Shown here one piece after another: positions 1 to 8,861 of a stretch of DNA of 64,000 bases. The stretch lies in contig CAVURO010000004.1 of assembly GCA_963743945.1 (NCBI GenBank), positions 62,001 through 126,000 of the forward strand, in the 5' to 3' direction. This stretch comes from JACOTK01 sp963743945. Lineage in GTDB: Bacteria; Actinomycetota; Acidimicrobiia; Acidimicrobiales; CADCSY01. A program made the position numbers and the translations under genes. The notes under the pieces are model-generated. The model did no database searches, was not told the origin of the DNA, and saw only the letters and a program-made list of their open reading frames with translations. Position 1 is the first letter of the stretch. Every line of letters starts with the position of its first letter.

Positions 1-741
1 CGGCGCATTCGATCCGACCTGCGCACCTTCGGACCCCTCGTCGACACCCCGGCGGTCGAACCCGTGATCGAGGAGCTCACATGGATGGGCCGGAGCCTCG
101 GCGAGGTTCGCGATCTCGACGTCCTAGTCGAACTGCTGGCCGGACAGGTCGGGTCCATGTCGCCCGAGGACATGGATGGCGCAGCTGTCTTCCTCGATCG
201 GCTGAAGGACGAGCGCGACAACGCTTTTGTGACCATGGCCGAGACGTTGGCCGGAGAGCGGGCCAAGGCGCTCGAGGGAACCCTTCGCTCCTTGGTCGCC
301 ACGCCGCCGGTGCTGGCGATCTGCGGGCCCGCGCCCGCACGTCCGGTCGTTCCGGCCCTCGTCAATCGTCCGTTTCGCCGACTCGTAAAAGCCGTGCTCG
401 CGCTCGGGGACCACCCAACCGACGAAGCGCTGCACAACGTGCGCCTCCTCACGAAACGTTGTCGCTACGCGGCGGAGGCGGCAGAGCTCGTGGTGGGAAA
501 GCCCGCGACGCGCCTCGCCGATGATCTGGCTCGACTCCAGACGATCCTGGGCAACCTGCAGGACAGTGCGGTTGCCCAGCATTGGCTTCGGGAGGCCGCC
601 GGCACGGCGACGCCCCGACAGATCCTTTCCGCCGGATTGCTGATCAAGGTGCAGCAGGACAGGGCGGAGCGATCACGGCGGGAATGGAAACGTGCGTGGC
701 GCAGGGCCGCCAGACGCAGAAACCACTCGTGGTTGCGTTGA
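1..741 (+). CDS. CHAD domain protein (5' truncated by window edge)
   Basis: The reading frame is open from base 1, so the N-terminus lies outside the window; 246 residues are visible. The visible start (RRIRSDLRTFGPL) and the following WMGRSLGEVRDLDVL and LHNVRLLTKRCRYAAEAA stretches match the helical CHAD fold (conserved histidine alpha-helical domain). In other bacteria CHAD proteins bind polyphosphate and are often linked to CYTH or Ppx proteins. The C-terminus is Arg-rich. The stop overlaps the start of the Ppx/GppA gene (TGATG), so the two are translationally coupled, which supports a polyphosphate role. A CYTH domain could lie upstream but cannot be seen. Confidence 0.85.
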   Translation, partial: RRIRSDLRTFGPLVDTPAVEPVIEELTWMGRSLGEVRDLDVLVELLAGQVGSMSPEDMDGAAVFLDRLKDERDNAFVTMAETLAGERAKALEGTLRSLVATPPVLAICGPAPARPVVPALVNRPFRRLVKAVLALGDHPTDEALHNVRLLTKRCRYAAEAAELVVGKPATRLADDLARLQTILGNLQDSAVAQHWLREAAGTATPRQILSAGLLIKVQQDRAERSRREWKRAWRRAARRRNHSWLR

Positions 742-2366
742 TGACGACCACCTCGCCCGATGAGGCCACGCCGTCCGATGAGGCCACGCCGGCGGGCCCA
801 AGAACCATCCGCCTTGCTGCCATCGACATGGGGTCGAACTCGTTTCACCTGCTCGTCGTCGAGGCGCATGCCGATGGTCATTTCGACACCCTGGTGAGCG
901 AGAAGGAGATGCTCGGACTCGGAGAGATCGTGGCAAATCACGGTTTCATCACCGAGGAGGCGGCCGAGCTCGCCGTCGACACCATGCGCCGGTTCGTGAC
1001 GATCGCCCGATCGAAGCAGGCCGAGGAGATCACCGCCTACGCCACCAGCGCGATCAGGGACGCCGAGAACTCCAGCGAGGTGGTCGCCCGCATCTCCGCC
1101 GAGGTCGACGTTCGAGTCGAGGTGATCAGCGGCCAGACCGAGGCGCGCCTGATCTTCGCCGCGATGCGAGCCAGCATCACGATGGACGCGACACCGGTGA
1201 TCGGCTTCGACCTCGGTGGCGGCAGTGTCGAGATCATGGTCGGCGACCAGCAGTCCATGTTGTGGGCCACCAGCGTCGGGCTCGGCGTCGCCCGTCTCAC
1301 CACCTTGATGCACGACGACCCACCCAGCCCCTCCGATGTGAAACGAGTGCGTGATCACCTCACCGGTGTTCTCGGACCGATCGCCGATCGGGTCAAGCCG
1401 TTCAAGCCTCGACTGGCGATCGGCAGCAGCGGCACCCTCAGCGATCTCATTCGCATGGCCGAGATCCACCACAGCGGCCGGAACCCCCCAGGCGTCAACC
1501 AGCTCACGGTTCAGCGAGCCGACCTCTTGGCGGTCCATGAGGAGCTCATCGCCCTTCCCCTGGCGAAACGACGCCGACTCCCCGGCCTCGAACAACGCAG
1601 GGCGGCACTGGTGCCCGCGGGCTCGCTGTTCCTCACGGTTGCCATGGAGCTGTTCGGCCTCGGCGAGCTCACCGGTTGTGAGTGGGCGCTTCGCGAGGGC
1701 ATGATCCTCGATGCCATCGCTCGTCACGACCTGGTCGACTGGACGGGGGAGGATTCGGCCATCCGTCAGACCTCGGTGCTCGCGCTCGCCCGACGCTGCG
1801 GTTGGAACGAGGCGCACGGACGTCAGGTCGCACGCCTCGCCACGGACCTGTTCGACCGAACGGCATCGCTGCACGGCCTCTCGTCCGCCGACCGCGAGCT
1901 GCTCGGCCACGCAGGGCTGTTGCACGACATCGGCGAGCACATATCGGTGAACAGCCACCACAAGCACAGCGCCTATCTCATCGAACACGGCCGCCTGCGG
2001 GGCTTTGCCCCCGAGGACATCGCCATGTTGGCCACGCTGGTGCGCTTCCATCGAGGCAGTGACCCGAAGGGATCGTTCGAGCCGTTCCGGAACCTGCCGG
2101 CGCCACGCCGGGATGACGTCGAGTGCCTCCTGGCCCTCCTCCGCCTCGCCGATGGACTCGATCGTGGCCACGCCTCCATCGTGGAGGAGGTCGGCGTCGA
2201 GATCGACGACCGCAAGGTCCGCCTCACCCTGTCGGGAGCAGGCGACCTCGATCTCGAGTGCTGGGGGGTACGCAACAAGCGCGCCCTGTTCGAACGTCTC
2301 TTCGCCCGACGCGTCGAGGTCACGAGCAGTGGCCATCCCAGCCTCACCCGTCTCGGCGGGGGCTAA
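741..2366 (+). CDS. ppx: Ppx/GppA family exopolyphosphatase with C-terminal HD-like domain
   Basis: 541 residues, close to the usual length of long Ppx/GppA phosphatases. The ASKHA-fold phosphate-binding motif IDMGSNSFHLLV sits at about residues 28-39, YATSAIRDAEN at about 95-105, and the second phosphate loop FDLGGGSVEIMVG at about 155-167. The C-terminal half has an HD-like helical domain with LLHDIGEHI near residue 393. It likely removes terminal phosphate from polyphosphate or converts pppGpp; sequence alone does not separate these. The ATG at 741 overlaps the CHAD stop. The N-terminal 17 residues are a low-complexity extension made by an 18-bp tandem duplication. Confidence 0.9.
   Translation: MTTTSPDEATPSDEATPAGPRTIRLAAIDMGSNSFHLLVVEAHADGHFDTLVSEKEMLGLGEIVANHGFITEEAAELAVDTMRRFVTIARSKQAEEITAYATSAIRDAENSSEVVARISAEVDVRVEVISGQTEARLIFAAMRASITMDATPVIGFDLGGGSVEIMVGDQQSMLWATSVGLGVARLTTLMHDDPPSPSDVKRVRDHLTGVLGPIADRVKPFKPRLAIGSSGTLSDLIRMAEIHHSGRNPPGVNQLTVQRADLLAVHEELIALPLAKRRRLPGLEQRRAALVPAGSLFLTVAMELFGLGELTGCEWALREGMILDAIARHDLVDWTGEDSAIRQTSVLALARRCGWNEAHGRQVARLATDLFDRTASLHGLSSADRELLGHAGLLHDIGEHISVNSHHKHSAYLIEHGRLRGFAPEDIAMLATLVRFHRGSDPKGSFEPFRNLPAPRRDDVECLLALLRLADGLDRGHASIVEEVGVEIDDRKVRLTLSGAGDLDLECWGVRNKRALFERLFARRVEVTSSGHPSLTRLGGG
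757..792 (+). repeat. 18-bp tandem duplication in ppx 5' end
   Basis: Two copies of ccgatgaggccacgccg(t/g) lie head to tail and encode the repeated DEATP tract of the Ppx N-terminus. Seen directly in sequence. Confidence 0.9.
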
Positions 2367-2375
2367 GGGACTGCC

Positions 2376-3138
2376 GTGGACGGCGCTGATGACCTGCAAC
2401 TCGCGTTCGACTCGTCAGACCTGGCGGCGGACGTCGCGCTTCGATACTTTCGGTCTGGCGTTTCGGCAACGCCGAAACCCGACGGCACACCGGTCACGGA
2501 GGCCGACCGAGCAGTTGAACGATTGATTCGCGAGACGTTGGTCGCGGCAAGACCAGAAGATGCGCTCCTTGGCGAGGAACTCGGTCAACTCGGTGAGTCA
2601 GATCGGGTCTGGATTGTCGACCCGATTGACGGCACGTCGTTCTTCACTCGGCGAGATCCGAACTGGCGGGTTCACCTTGCGCTGGAGGTTGCCGGGAGCA
2701 CGGAGATCGCTGTTGTCACCGCTCCTGCGCTGCGACGCTGCTGGTGGGCGACCCGAGGCGGGGGTTCGTTCGAGTCGTCCTGGCCACGCGAGGATGCCGA
2801 AGCGAAGCGCCTCGAAGTCAGCGCGACTTCGATGCTCGATGACGCTCGGATCGATGCTCTCGACGACGTGTCCAGCTCCCGTCTCCCACCGAGTGCTGCC
2901 CGCGCACCCGCAAGCCCACTCGCGCTCGTCGAACTGGTTCAAGGCGAAATCGACGCCTTCCTGGCCAAGTGCTGCCAGATCTGGGATCACGCGTCTTGGA
3001 TTCTTCTCGTCGAGGATGCGCGCGGCCGTTTCACCGTCGACCCGGAGGTCATGCGGTCGATGAAGGCTCTGGCCTGTAGTGCTCAAGCCAATTGCACAGG
3101 GAGTGCTCGCCGCCCTGCAATATCCGGAGCGAGTCTGA
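2376..3138 (+). pseudogene. Inositol monophosphatase family protein, 3' end frameshifted
   Basis: From the GTG at 2376 the protein has IMPase hallmarks: GTPVTEADRAVE, GEELG, and the metal-binding WIVDPIDGTSFF, then WDHASWILLVEDARGRFT before the end. Such enzymes dephosphorylate inositol phosphate, histidinol phosphate or similar. The expected C-terminus is split over three frames: GGHAVDEGSGL and SSQLH read in one frame near 3040-3097, VLAALQYPERV in another, ending at TGA 3136-3138. A TAG at 3077-3079 interrupts the middle piece. The original frame runs on without homology past 3138. This is either a recently broken gene or several base-call errors; the N-terminal three quarters are intact. 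Confidence 0.7.
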
Positions 3139-3167
3139 CGCCCGACTCGGCCCGCGGACGCCGGAGA

Positions 3168-3557
3168 TCACACGCCGGGCTGCGGGCGTCGCCGGGCAGC
3201 GAGGCCGACGAGGTTGCCCTCGGAATCACGGATGAAGGCCATCTCCTCAGCCTCCCCGGCGGGTCCGAACTGCCCCATCTCGTCGTCGAAGATCACGTGC
3301 GGTTCCGCTTCGATGGTCACGCCAAGTGCCCGCAGTCGTTCGGTGGTTGCCGCCAGATCGTCGACGCCCAGGTACAGCATCGCCGGCGGAGCGCCGCCCT
3401 CGAGAAGGAGCCGGACGCCGCCGAGATCGAAGAAGGCCAGCCCGGGAGGGTCGAAACGGGCCACGAGCTCCAGCCCGAGAACGTCCCGGTAGAACGCCAC
3501 CGCTCGGTCGAGGTCATCGACATGTTGGGCGACTTGATGCAGGTGTGTCCGGGGCAC
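3168..3557 (-). CDS. VOC (glyoxalase/bleomycin-resistance fold) family protein
   Basis: 129 residues from a GTG at 3557. HLHQVAQHVDDLDRAVAFYRDVLGLELVAR is the typical first beta-alpha-beta unit of VOC metalloenzymes, and FIRDSEGNLVGL is the typical last metal-site strand. Single-domain length is normal. The substrate cannot be read from sequence. It lies 10 bp downstream of the emfourin gene and so is probably the last gene of the metalloprotease operon. Confidence 0.8.
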   Translation of the reverse strand: MPRTHLHQVAQHVDDLDRAVAFYRDVLGLELVARFDPPGLAFFDLGGVRLLLEGGAPPAMLYLGVDDLAATTERLRALGVTIEAEPHVIFDDEMGQFGPAGEAEEMAFIRDSEGNLVGLAARRRPQPGV

Positions 3558-3567
3558 GTCGACAGCC

Positions 3568-3879
3568 TCAGGGTCGCCGGCGGGCCTCGTCGACCAGGCG
3601 TTCGAGAAGTGATCGCAACGGTGGGGAGACATCCCGCTCGCCGATGGTGATCTCGTGGCGCCTACCGTCCTGTTGGATGACCAGGTCGTACTGGAACCGA
3701 TCCGGCGGACCTCCACGACGGGTGCTCCCCGAGGTCAACTCGTCGAGGTCGACCTTCCCGAGCATCGCCTCGACCTCCGCCGCGTCGTCGGGGGCCAGAG
3801 CGGCGGTGTCGATGGCGCTTCGCAACTGCACGCCGGCGACACCGCCGCTACGGGTCATCTCAATTCGACAAGGGGTCAC
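3568..3879 (-). CDS. Emfourin-like (M4in) protealysin inhibitor
   Basis: 103 residues. The N-terminal IEMTRSGGVAGVQLRSAIDT and C-terminal RFQYDLVI..GRRHEITI..DVSPPLRSLLERL fit the emfourin family, small slow-tight-binding inhibitors of protealysin-like M4 proteases known from bacterial protealysin operons. There is no signal peptide, as expected for an intracellular inhibitor. The gene starts 24 bp after the protease stop. The family call rests on motif recall plus this neighbourhood; the context makes it convincing. Confidence 0.75.
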   Translation of the reverse strand: MTPCRIEMTRSGGVAGVQLRSAIDTAALAPDDAAEVEAMLGKVDLDELTSGSTRRGGPPDRFQYDLVIQQDGRRHEITIGERDVSPPLRSLLERLVDEARRRP

Positions 3880-3903
3880 ATCACGCTCCGCATTCCGACC
3901 TGT

Positions 3904-5002
3904 TCACAACTCGATGCCCACCGCGCCCCATCCGTCGCCGACGGCCTTGGACTCGACGCTACCGTCACCATAGAGCCGACCTGCCGCTCGCTGGGTCGCA
4001 CGGGCAAAAGTGCGGAACCGGGCCCGTGGCTTGATGCGACTGTCACGCAGCGCTTCGTACCAGATCTCCCCCGCACGCTCCCAGGCATAGCCGCCGAGAG
4101 CCATGGCCACGGTGTGGAACGCCTTGTTGGGGATGCCGGAGTTGATGTGGACCCCACCGTTGTCCGAGAGGGTCGACACGTACTTGGTCATGTGCGCAGG
4201 CTGGGGATCCTTGCCCAACACGGGGTCGTCGTAGGCGGTGCCCGGGTTCGCCATGGAACGCAGCGCCACGCCGTTGACCCCGGGAGCCAACAGGTCGGCG
4301 CCGATGAGCCAATCGGCCTCGTCCGCACGTTGGCCGAGCTTGTACTGCTTGACCAGGGAGCCGAACACGTCCGACATCGACTCGTTCAACGCACCCGACT
4401 GACCCCAGTACTCGAGGGCGGCCTCGTCCTCGGTCACCCCGTGGGCCAGCTCGTGGCCGATCACGTCGAGGCTCTTGGTGAAGCGAAGGAACAGCTCGCC
4501 GTCGCCGTCGCCGAACACCATGCGCTGTCCGTCCCAAAAGGCGTTGTCGTACTGACTTCCGAAGTGCACGACCCCACGGAGCGGCAGGCCGTCACCGTCG
4601 ATCGAATCACGCTCGAGGACGTTCCAGAAGAAGGCGTACGTCGCCCCCAGGCCGTCATAGGCCTCGTCGACGGCCACGTCACCGGTAGCAGGGTCACCTT
4701 CTGCCGCGTACCACAGGGCCTTCCACGTTCTCGGTGTTCTGGGCCGTGCGAATCGTTCGCCGAGGCATGCCCGCAAGGGCCTCGGTCAGGATGTCCGCTC
4801 GACGGGGTCCGCTCGCTCGGTACTGCATGTTCTGCACGCGGGCCATCCGCAGCGAGTGATCTCGGGTCAAGGTGTCCATCGCCCATCTGCGCTGCGCCTC
4901 TGAGCCGTTCTCGGCGATGCGCTCGAGCATCTGGGGCGGGACCAGGCAATGGATCGGATGGCGACAGGAATGACTCGATGATGTCACGGCAATCTCCTTC
5001 AT
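3904..5002 (-). pseudogene. Protealysin-like M4 family metalloprotease, one-base frameshift
   Basis: The N-terminal part, from ATG 5002, has the short protealysin propeptide signature (CLVPPQMLERIAENGSEAQR) with no signal peptide. The catalytic part has the zinc motif HELAH at 4441-4455, the third ligand in GALNESMSD, and the catalytic histidine in DNGGVHINSGIPNKAF. The two parts lie in different frames. Removing one C at about 4704-4705 would join GPVVR to AEGDPATGDVAVDEAYDG, exactly as in relatives. The lesion is therefore a single-base insertion in the propeptide-catalytic region, from mutation or base-call error. The next genes downstream encode its predicted inhibitor and a VOC protein. 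Confidence 0.8.
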
Positions 5003-5135
5003 CTCCTCGCGGCCGTCGATGAGGGCCGTCGATGGAGAAGAGGGACAACCCGCCCGCGTTGATACAGCAAACCCGTCGCGGACGTCGAAGGTCGGCGACC
5101 TGCCCTGCCCGCCGATGTCACAGGGTTGTGCGAGC

Positions 5136-6155
5136 ATGGGACCCATGGATGGACCGGTCAGCGACGCCCCCGCCGACGGCATGGAACTGGCCGCGAACCG
5201 GCTGGCCGAGCTGTTGAACGGGTCGGCGACGACGTTGAGCGACTCGAGCGCGGTTGCCTCGATGCTGGAGTTCGAGACCACCGTCACCCTTCGGGCGCTG
5301 GCCCGCCACCCCATCGCTCCCGATGCATGGGCGGTCGACGGTGGCCAGGCCATGATCGCCGACGCCCGTTGCCTGCAGCTCATGGTGACCCGCGCCGCCC
5401 GTGTTCGGTTCCACGACGGCGCGTGTGTCGTCGAGGACGAGGGGCCCTTGCATGCATGCCTGCTGGGCGGCGATCACGAACGGCGCGCAGCGCTCGACGC
5501 ACTGGGACTCGACGTCCTCGCCGACGACACCTCGGTCGACATCAACCTGTTGCGGGACCGGTGGGAATGGGACGCGGTTGCCCGCTGCATCGAGGAGGCC
5601 GAGCCCGGGTCGTTGGTCCTCGTCGATGGTGACCTGCAGCCCGACTGGCGCATCCCTTCATCGTTCCTGGCGGCTCTGCTCACCCGGGCCGAAGCACGGG
5701 GCGTCGTGCCGATCGGGGTGACCAAGCACTCCTCGCTTTCCCGTGGTGGCGCGCCGTTGATCGGCCAACTCGAACGTGAGGCCGAGTCGACCTACGGCCC
5801 TCGTGCCATGTGGTGGGCGCCGATCGCCCGCACCCGTGGCGACGTGGGACATGGTGGCGTGCAGGTTGTCGCCGCCCGTCTCGACCCCGACGCCCGCTTT
5901 GCCTTTCGGGTCGATCTGCCTGCGAGCGTCGAGCCCGAGGCCGTCCTCGGCATGCTCGCCTCGCTCTGCGACGATGCGGCGTTTCCCGGCTACCCCTACC
6001 CGCTCTCGGTCGCCGACCGGCTTGCGGCATGTCCGGGCTGGCTCCGAGCCGAGACACGCAGCCGCCTCGATGAGCTGCTGGAGACCGCCGGCGTGCCGCT
6101 CGAGGTGCGTGATCGAGCCTTTGCCGACCGACACAACCTGATGGAGCGAGTTTGA
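5136..6155 (+). CDS. nurA: NurA domain nuclease
   Basis: About 339 residues from the ATG at 5136; a second ATG at 5145 is possible. The NurA nuclease core is seen as WAVDGGQAMI near residue 66 and LVLVDGDLQ near residue 160, each holding a likely metal-binding Asp, with a C-terminal region ending in conserved-looking YPYPLSVADRL. NurA is a 5'-3' nuclease that works with the HerA translocase in resecting DNA ends, well known in archaea and in Thermus/Deinococcus. The stop overlaps the TTG start of herA (TTGA), giving tight coupling. Assignment rests on motifs and on the operon. Confidence 0.8.
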   Translation: MGPMDGPVSDAPADGMELAANRLAELLNGSATTLSDSSAVASMLEFETTVTLRALARHPIAPDAWAVDGGQAMIADARCLQLMVTRAARVRFHDGACVVEDEGPLHACLLGGDHERRAALDALGLDVLADDTSVDINLLRDRWEWDAVARCIEEAEPGSLVLVDGDLQPDWRIPSSFLAALLTRAEARGVVPIGVTKHSSLSRGGAPLIGQLEREAESTYGPRAMWWAPIARTRGDVGHGGVQVVAARLDPDARFAFRVDLPASVEPEAVLGMLASLCDDAAFPGYPYPLSVADRLAACPGWLRAETRSRLDELLETAGVPLEVRDRAFADRHNLMERV

Positions 6156-7738
6156 CCACCACCAGTCGAGGCCGACTCTTCGGCAAGAACGTGCTGGAGG
6201 GCACTCTGCGCGCCGCTCCCGACGAGGACCTGTTCCTCGGCGAGTTGCTGGTGGCCGTCGACGAGACAACCGGGCGGCGCTATCTGTTTCGCATCGTCGA
6301 CGTGACCTACGGCACCGAGCACCGCGAACCCGGCTGGGCCGAGCGGGTTGCCGGCACCCTGTTGGCCGACGACACCCGGGGCGAGTCCGGAGCTCACCCC
6401 CTTCACGAGCAGGCCCGGCGCACCTACCGGGTGGCCGAGTGCCGCTGCCTGGGCTACCTGACCCCGCCGGGCCCCGATGGCGCCCAGGAGTTCCGCAAGC
6501 CCAAGAGCCTGCCCACCCAGTTCTCGCGCGTCGTGGCACCCGAGGCATCGGACTTCGAGTTCCTTCGCACCCGCATGGGCGACCTGCCCGTCGGGAGTCT
6601 TCGCAGCGGCGAGCTCGTGGTCGACTTCGAGGTCGGCGTCCCCGGGCGAAGCCTCGCCACCCATGTCGGCATCTTCGCCACCACCGGCATGGGCAAGTCG
6701 AACCTCATGAAGGTGCTCGCAGGCGGCGTGCTCAAGGCCGGGGGCCGCTACGGCCTGTTGCTGATCGACCCGCATGGCGAGTACCGCACCGAGTTGCCTC
6801 GCCACCCCTGGGCCGGCGAACGTCTTCGCACCTACGCCGCCCGGGCGCTTCCCAACACCTCGACGCTGCGCATCAGCCTGGGTGAGCTGACCGTCGACGA
6901 CCTGCGCACCGCCTACGAGTGGAGCCGGCCCCAGGAAGAGGCGCTGTTCGAGCTGGAGCGCCACCTCGGCCGGGACGGCCAAGGGTTGGCATGGCTCCTC
7001 GCGTTCGCCCAGGTCGACGACCTCCCGGGTTTCCGTGACGTCGAGCTCAACGGCCGGGTCGCGCTCAACACCTTGCAGGTCGTTCACCGCCGAGCCCGGC
7101 GGATCATCGATCTGCCCTGCGTGACACCCGACCCCGCGGTCTCGGTCGGCAGTGCCGTGGTGCGGGATCTCGAGGAAGGCCGCGTCGTGCTGATCGACGT
7201 CAGTGGCCTGGGCTCCACCGAGGAGGTGCTCGTCGCCTCGTTCCTCACCCGTCGCGTGCTGGAACGCTGGTCTGGCGCCTATCTCGATGACCCCGAGCTG
7301 CACGAACGCCTGCCGGTGGTGGCCGTCGTGCTCGAAGAGGCGCAGCGGGTGCTCTCGCGCTCGACCGATCGCGAGTCGAACGTCTTTCCCCGCGTCGCTC
7401 GTGAGGGACGCAAGTTCAAGGTCGGCCTGTGCGCCATCACCCAACAACCCAAGCTGCTCGACGACGAGTTGCTCAGCCAGTTCAACACCTTCTTCATCCT
7501 CGGCCTTGCCGACGAGAAGGACCGCACGATCCTGCGCAGCTCATCGAAACAGGACATCAGCGCGCTCGGTCCCGAGATCCAGACCCTCATGCCGGGCGAG
7601 TGCCTGATCGCGAGCCTGGACGCACCCTTTGCGCTCCCGGCCAAGGTGCACCTGTGGGATGACCTCGTGCGCACCACACCGCCCCCGCCCGCTCCGAGGC
7701 CCATTGCCGCCCCGCACGTTTCAGCCCTGGTGGATTAG
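6152..7738 (+). CDS. herA: HerA-type DNA translocase ATPase
   Basis: 528 residues. The N-terminal beta-barrel (HAS-barrel) region is followed by Walker A TTGMGKSN at about residues 177-184, a Walker B ending in VVLEEAQRVL near 390, and the block REGRKFKVGLCAITQQP with the sensor and arginine-finger region typical of HerA/FtsK hexameric motors. HerA pumps DNA to NurA for resection. It starts with a TTG that overlaps the nurA stop and ends 4 bp before mre11. Length and motifs fit the archaeal and bacterial HerA family. Confidence 0.85.
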   Translation: MTTTSRGRLFGKNVLEGTLRAAPDEDLFLGELLVAVDETTGRRYLFRIVDVTYGTEHREPGWAERVAGTLLADDTRGESGAHPLHEQARRTYRVAECRCLGYLTPPGPDGAQEFRKPKSLPTQFSRVVAPEASDFEFLRTRMGDLPVGSLRSGELVVDFEVGVPGRSLATHVGIFATTGMGKSNLMKVLAGGVLKAGGRYGLLLIDPHGEYRTELPRHPWAGERLRTYAARALPNTSTLRISLGELTVDDLRTAYEWSRPQEEALFELERHLGRDGQGLAWLLAFAQVDDLPGFRDVELNGRVALNTLQVVHRRARRIIDLPCVTPDPAVSVGSAVVRDLEEGRVVLIDVSGLGSTEEVLVASFLTRRVLERWSGAYLDDPELHERLPVVAVVLEEAQRVLSRSTDRESNVFPRVAREGRKFKVGLCAITQQPKLLDDELLSQFNTFFILGLADEKDRTILRSSSKQDISALGPEIQTLMPGECLIASLDAPFALPAKVHLWDDLVRTTPPPPAPRPIAAPHVSALVD

Positions 7739-7742
7739 CCCG

Positions 7743-8861
7743 ATGAAGGTTGTCGCACTCGGTGATGCCCACCTGGGCCGCTCGTACTACTCGTTCACCG
7801 ACCCCGAGACCGGGGTCAACCAGCGCGAGCGTGATTTCGAGATCAGCTTCGAGGCCGCCATCGAGCTGGCCCTGGCCCAGCGCCCCGATGTGGTCCTGTG
7901 GCTCGGCGACATCTTCGACCACCCTCGCCCCACCTATCGCTCGTTTCGCATCGTGCAGCGAGCGCTGCAGCGCATCAGGGATCACGGCGTGGCGACCGTG
8001 GTCATCAGCGGCAACCACGACACACCCCGCCTTCCGGGTACCGGCAGTCCCTATTCGGCGCTCGCCGACACCTTTCCCGAGGTTCATTTCGCCCATCGCC
8101 TCGCCTATGAGCGCTTCGAGCTTCCCGGCCTGGTCGTGCATGCCGTGCCCCAGATGCTCACGGTGCAGAACACCCTCGACGCGCTCGATCAGGCCGACCA
8201 CTCACGCAGCCTGGACAAGTCGAACCTGTTGTTGACCCATCCCCGCATCACCCAGGTCGAGCCCCGCTATGCCGACATCAACGAGATCGAGATCGACGCA
8301 GGGGCGCTCAGGTCCGACTTCGTGCTGCTCGGTCACTACCACTTCCACACCCGGGTCAACGAGGCCATGTGGTACGCCGGGTCGACCGACAGCTTCTCGT
8401 TCGCCGATGATCCCGACAAGGCCAAGGGCATCGTCATGCTCGACACCGACAGCGGCGAGTGTCGCCATCTCGCCATCGAGGGACAACGACAACTGGTGAC
8501 CCTCGAGACCGTCCAGGCCCTCGGCCTGTCCCCCGCCGAGGTCCACGACCAGGTCATGGCCCGCGCCGCCACGGCGCCGAATGGAGCGGTGGCGCGCCTC
8601 TATCTCGACGGCGTCGACCCCGAGGCCTACCGCCTGCTCGACCTCGAGGAGGTGCGGGCGACGGCCGGCGCGGCGCTGTTCCTCAAGCTCGAACCCAGCT
8701 TCGTGGGCGTCACGGCGCACGCCGAACTGCCCGATCTCGACTCGCTCGCCGCCCGTTGGGAGCGCTACCTCGAGCACCAGGACACCACCGGCTTCGACCG
8801 CGACCTGCTGGGCGACCTTGGCCGCCGGTACCTGTCCAGGGCCGTCGAAGAGGCCGGGTAG
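7743..8861 (+). CDS. mre11: Mre11/SbcD-like DNA double-strand-break nuclease
   Basis: 372 residues with the full metallophosphoesterase set: GDAHLG at residues 7-12, GDIFDH near 55, GNHD near 90-93 and GHYHFH near 197-202. It processes DNA ends together with Rad50. The short length resembles archaeal Mre11 more than the longer eukaryotic proteins. The ATG at 7743 lies 4 bp after the herA stop, and the TAG stop abuts the rad50 start. It could also be named SbcD; the co-transcribed HerA and NurA favour the Mre11 label. Confidence 0.9.
   Translation: MKVVALGDAHLGRSYYSFTDPETGVNQRERDFEISFEAAIELALAQRPDVVLWLGDIFDHPRPTYRSFRIVQRALQRIRDHGVATVVISGNHDTPRLPGTGSPYSALADTFPEVHFAHRLAYERFELPGLVVHAVPQMLTVQNTLDALDQADHSRSLDKSNLLLTHPRITQVEPRYADINEIEIDAGALRSDFVLLGHYHFHTRVNEAMWYAGSTDSFSFADDPDKAKGIVMLDTDSGECRHLAIEGQRQLVTLETVQALGLSPAEVHDQVMARAATAPNGAVARLYLDGVDPEAYRLLDLEEVRATAGAALFLKLEPSFVGVTAHAELPDLDSLAARWERYLEHQDTTGFDRDLLGDLGRRYLSRAVEEAG

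Noticed and set aside
465..2399. Long open frame antisense to the CHAD and Ppx genes (minus strand)
   Set aside because: Its protein has no recognisable domain and is the mirror of strongly conserved Ppx/GppA motifs; high GC makes long antisense frames common.
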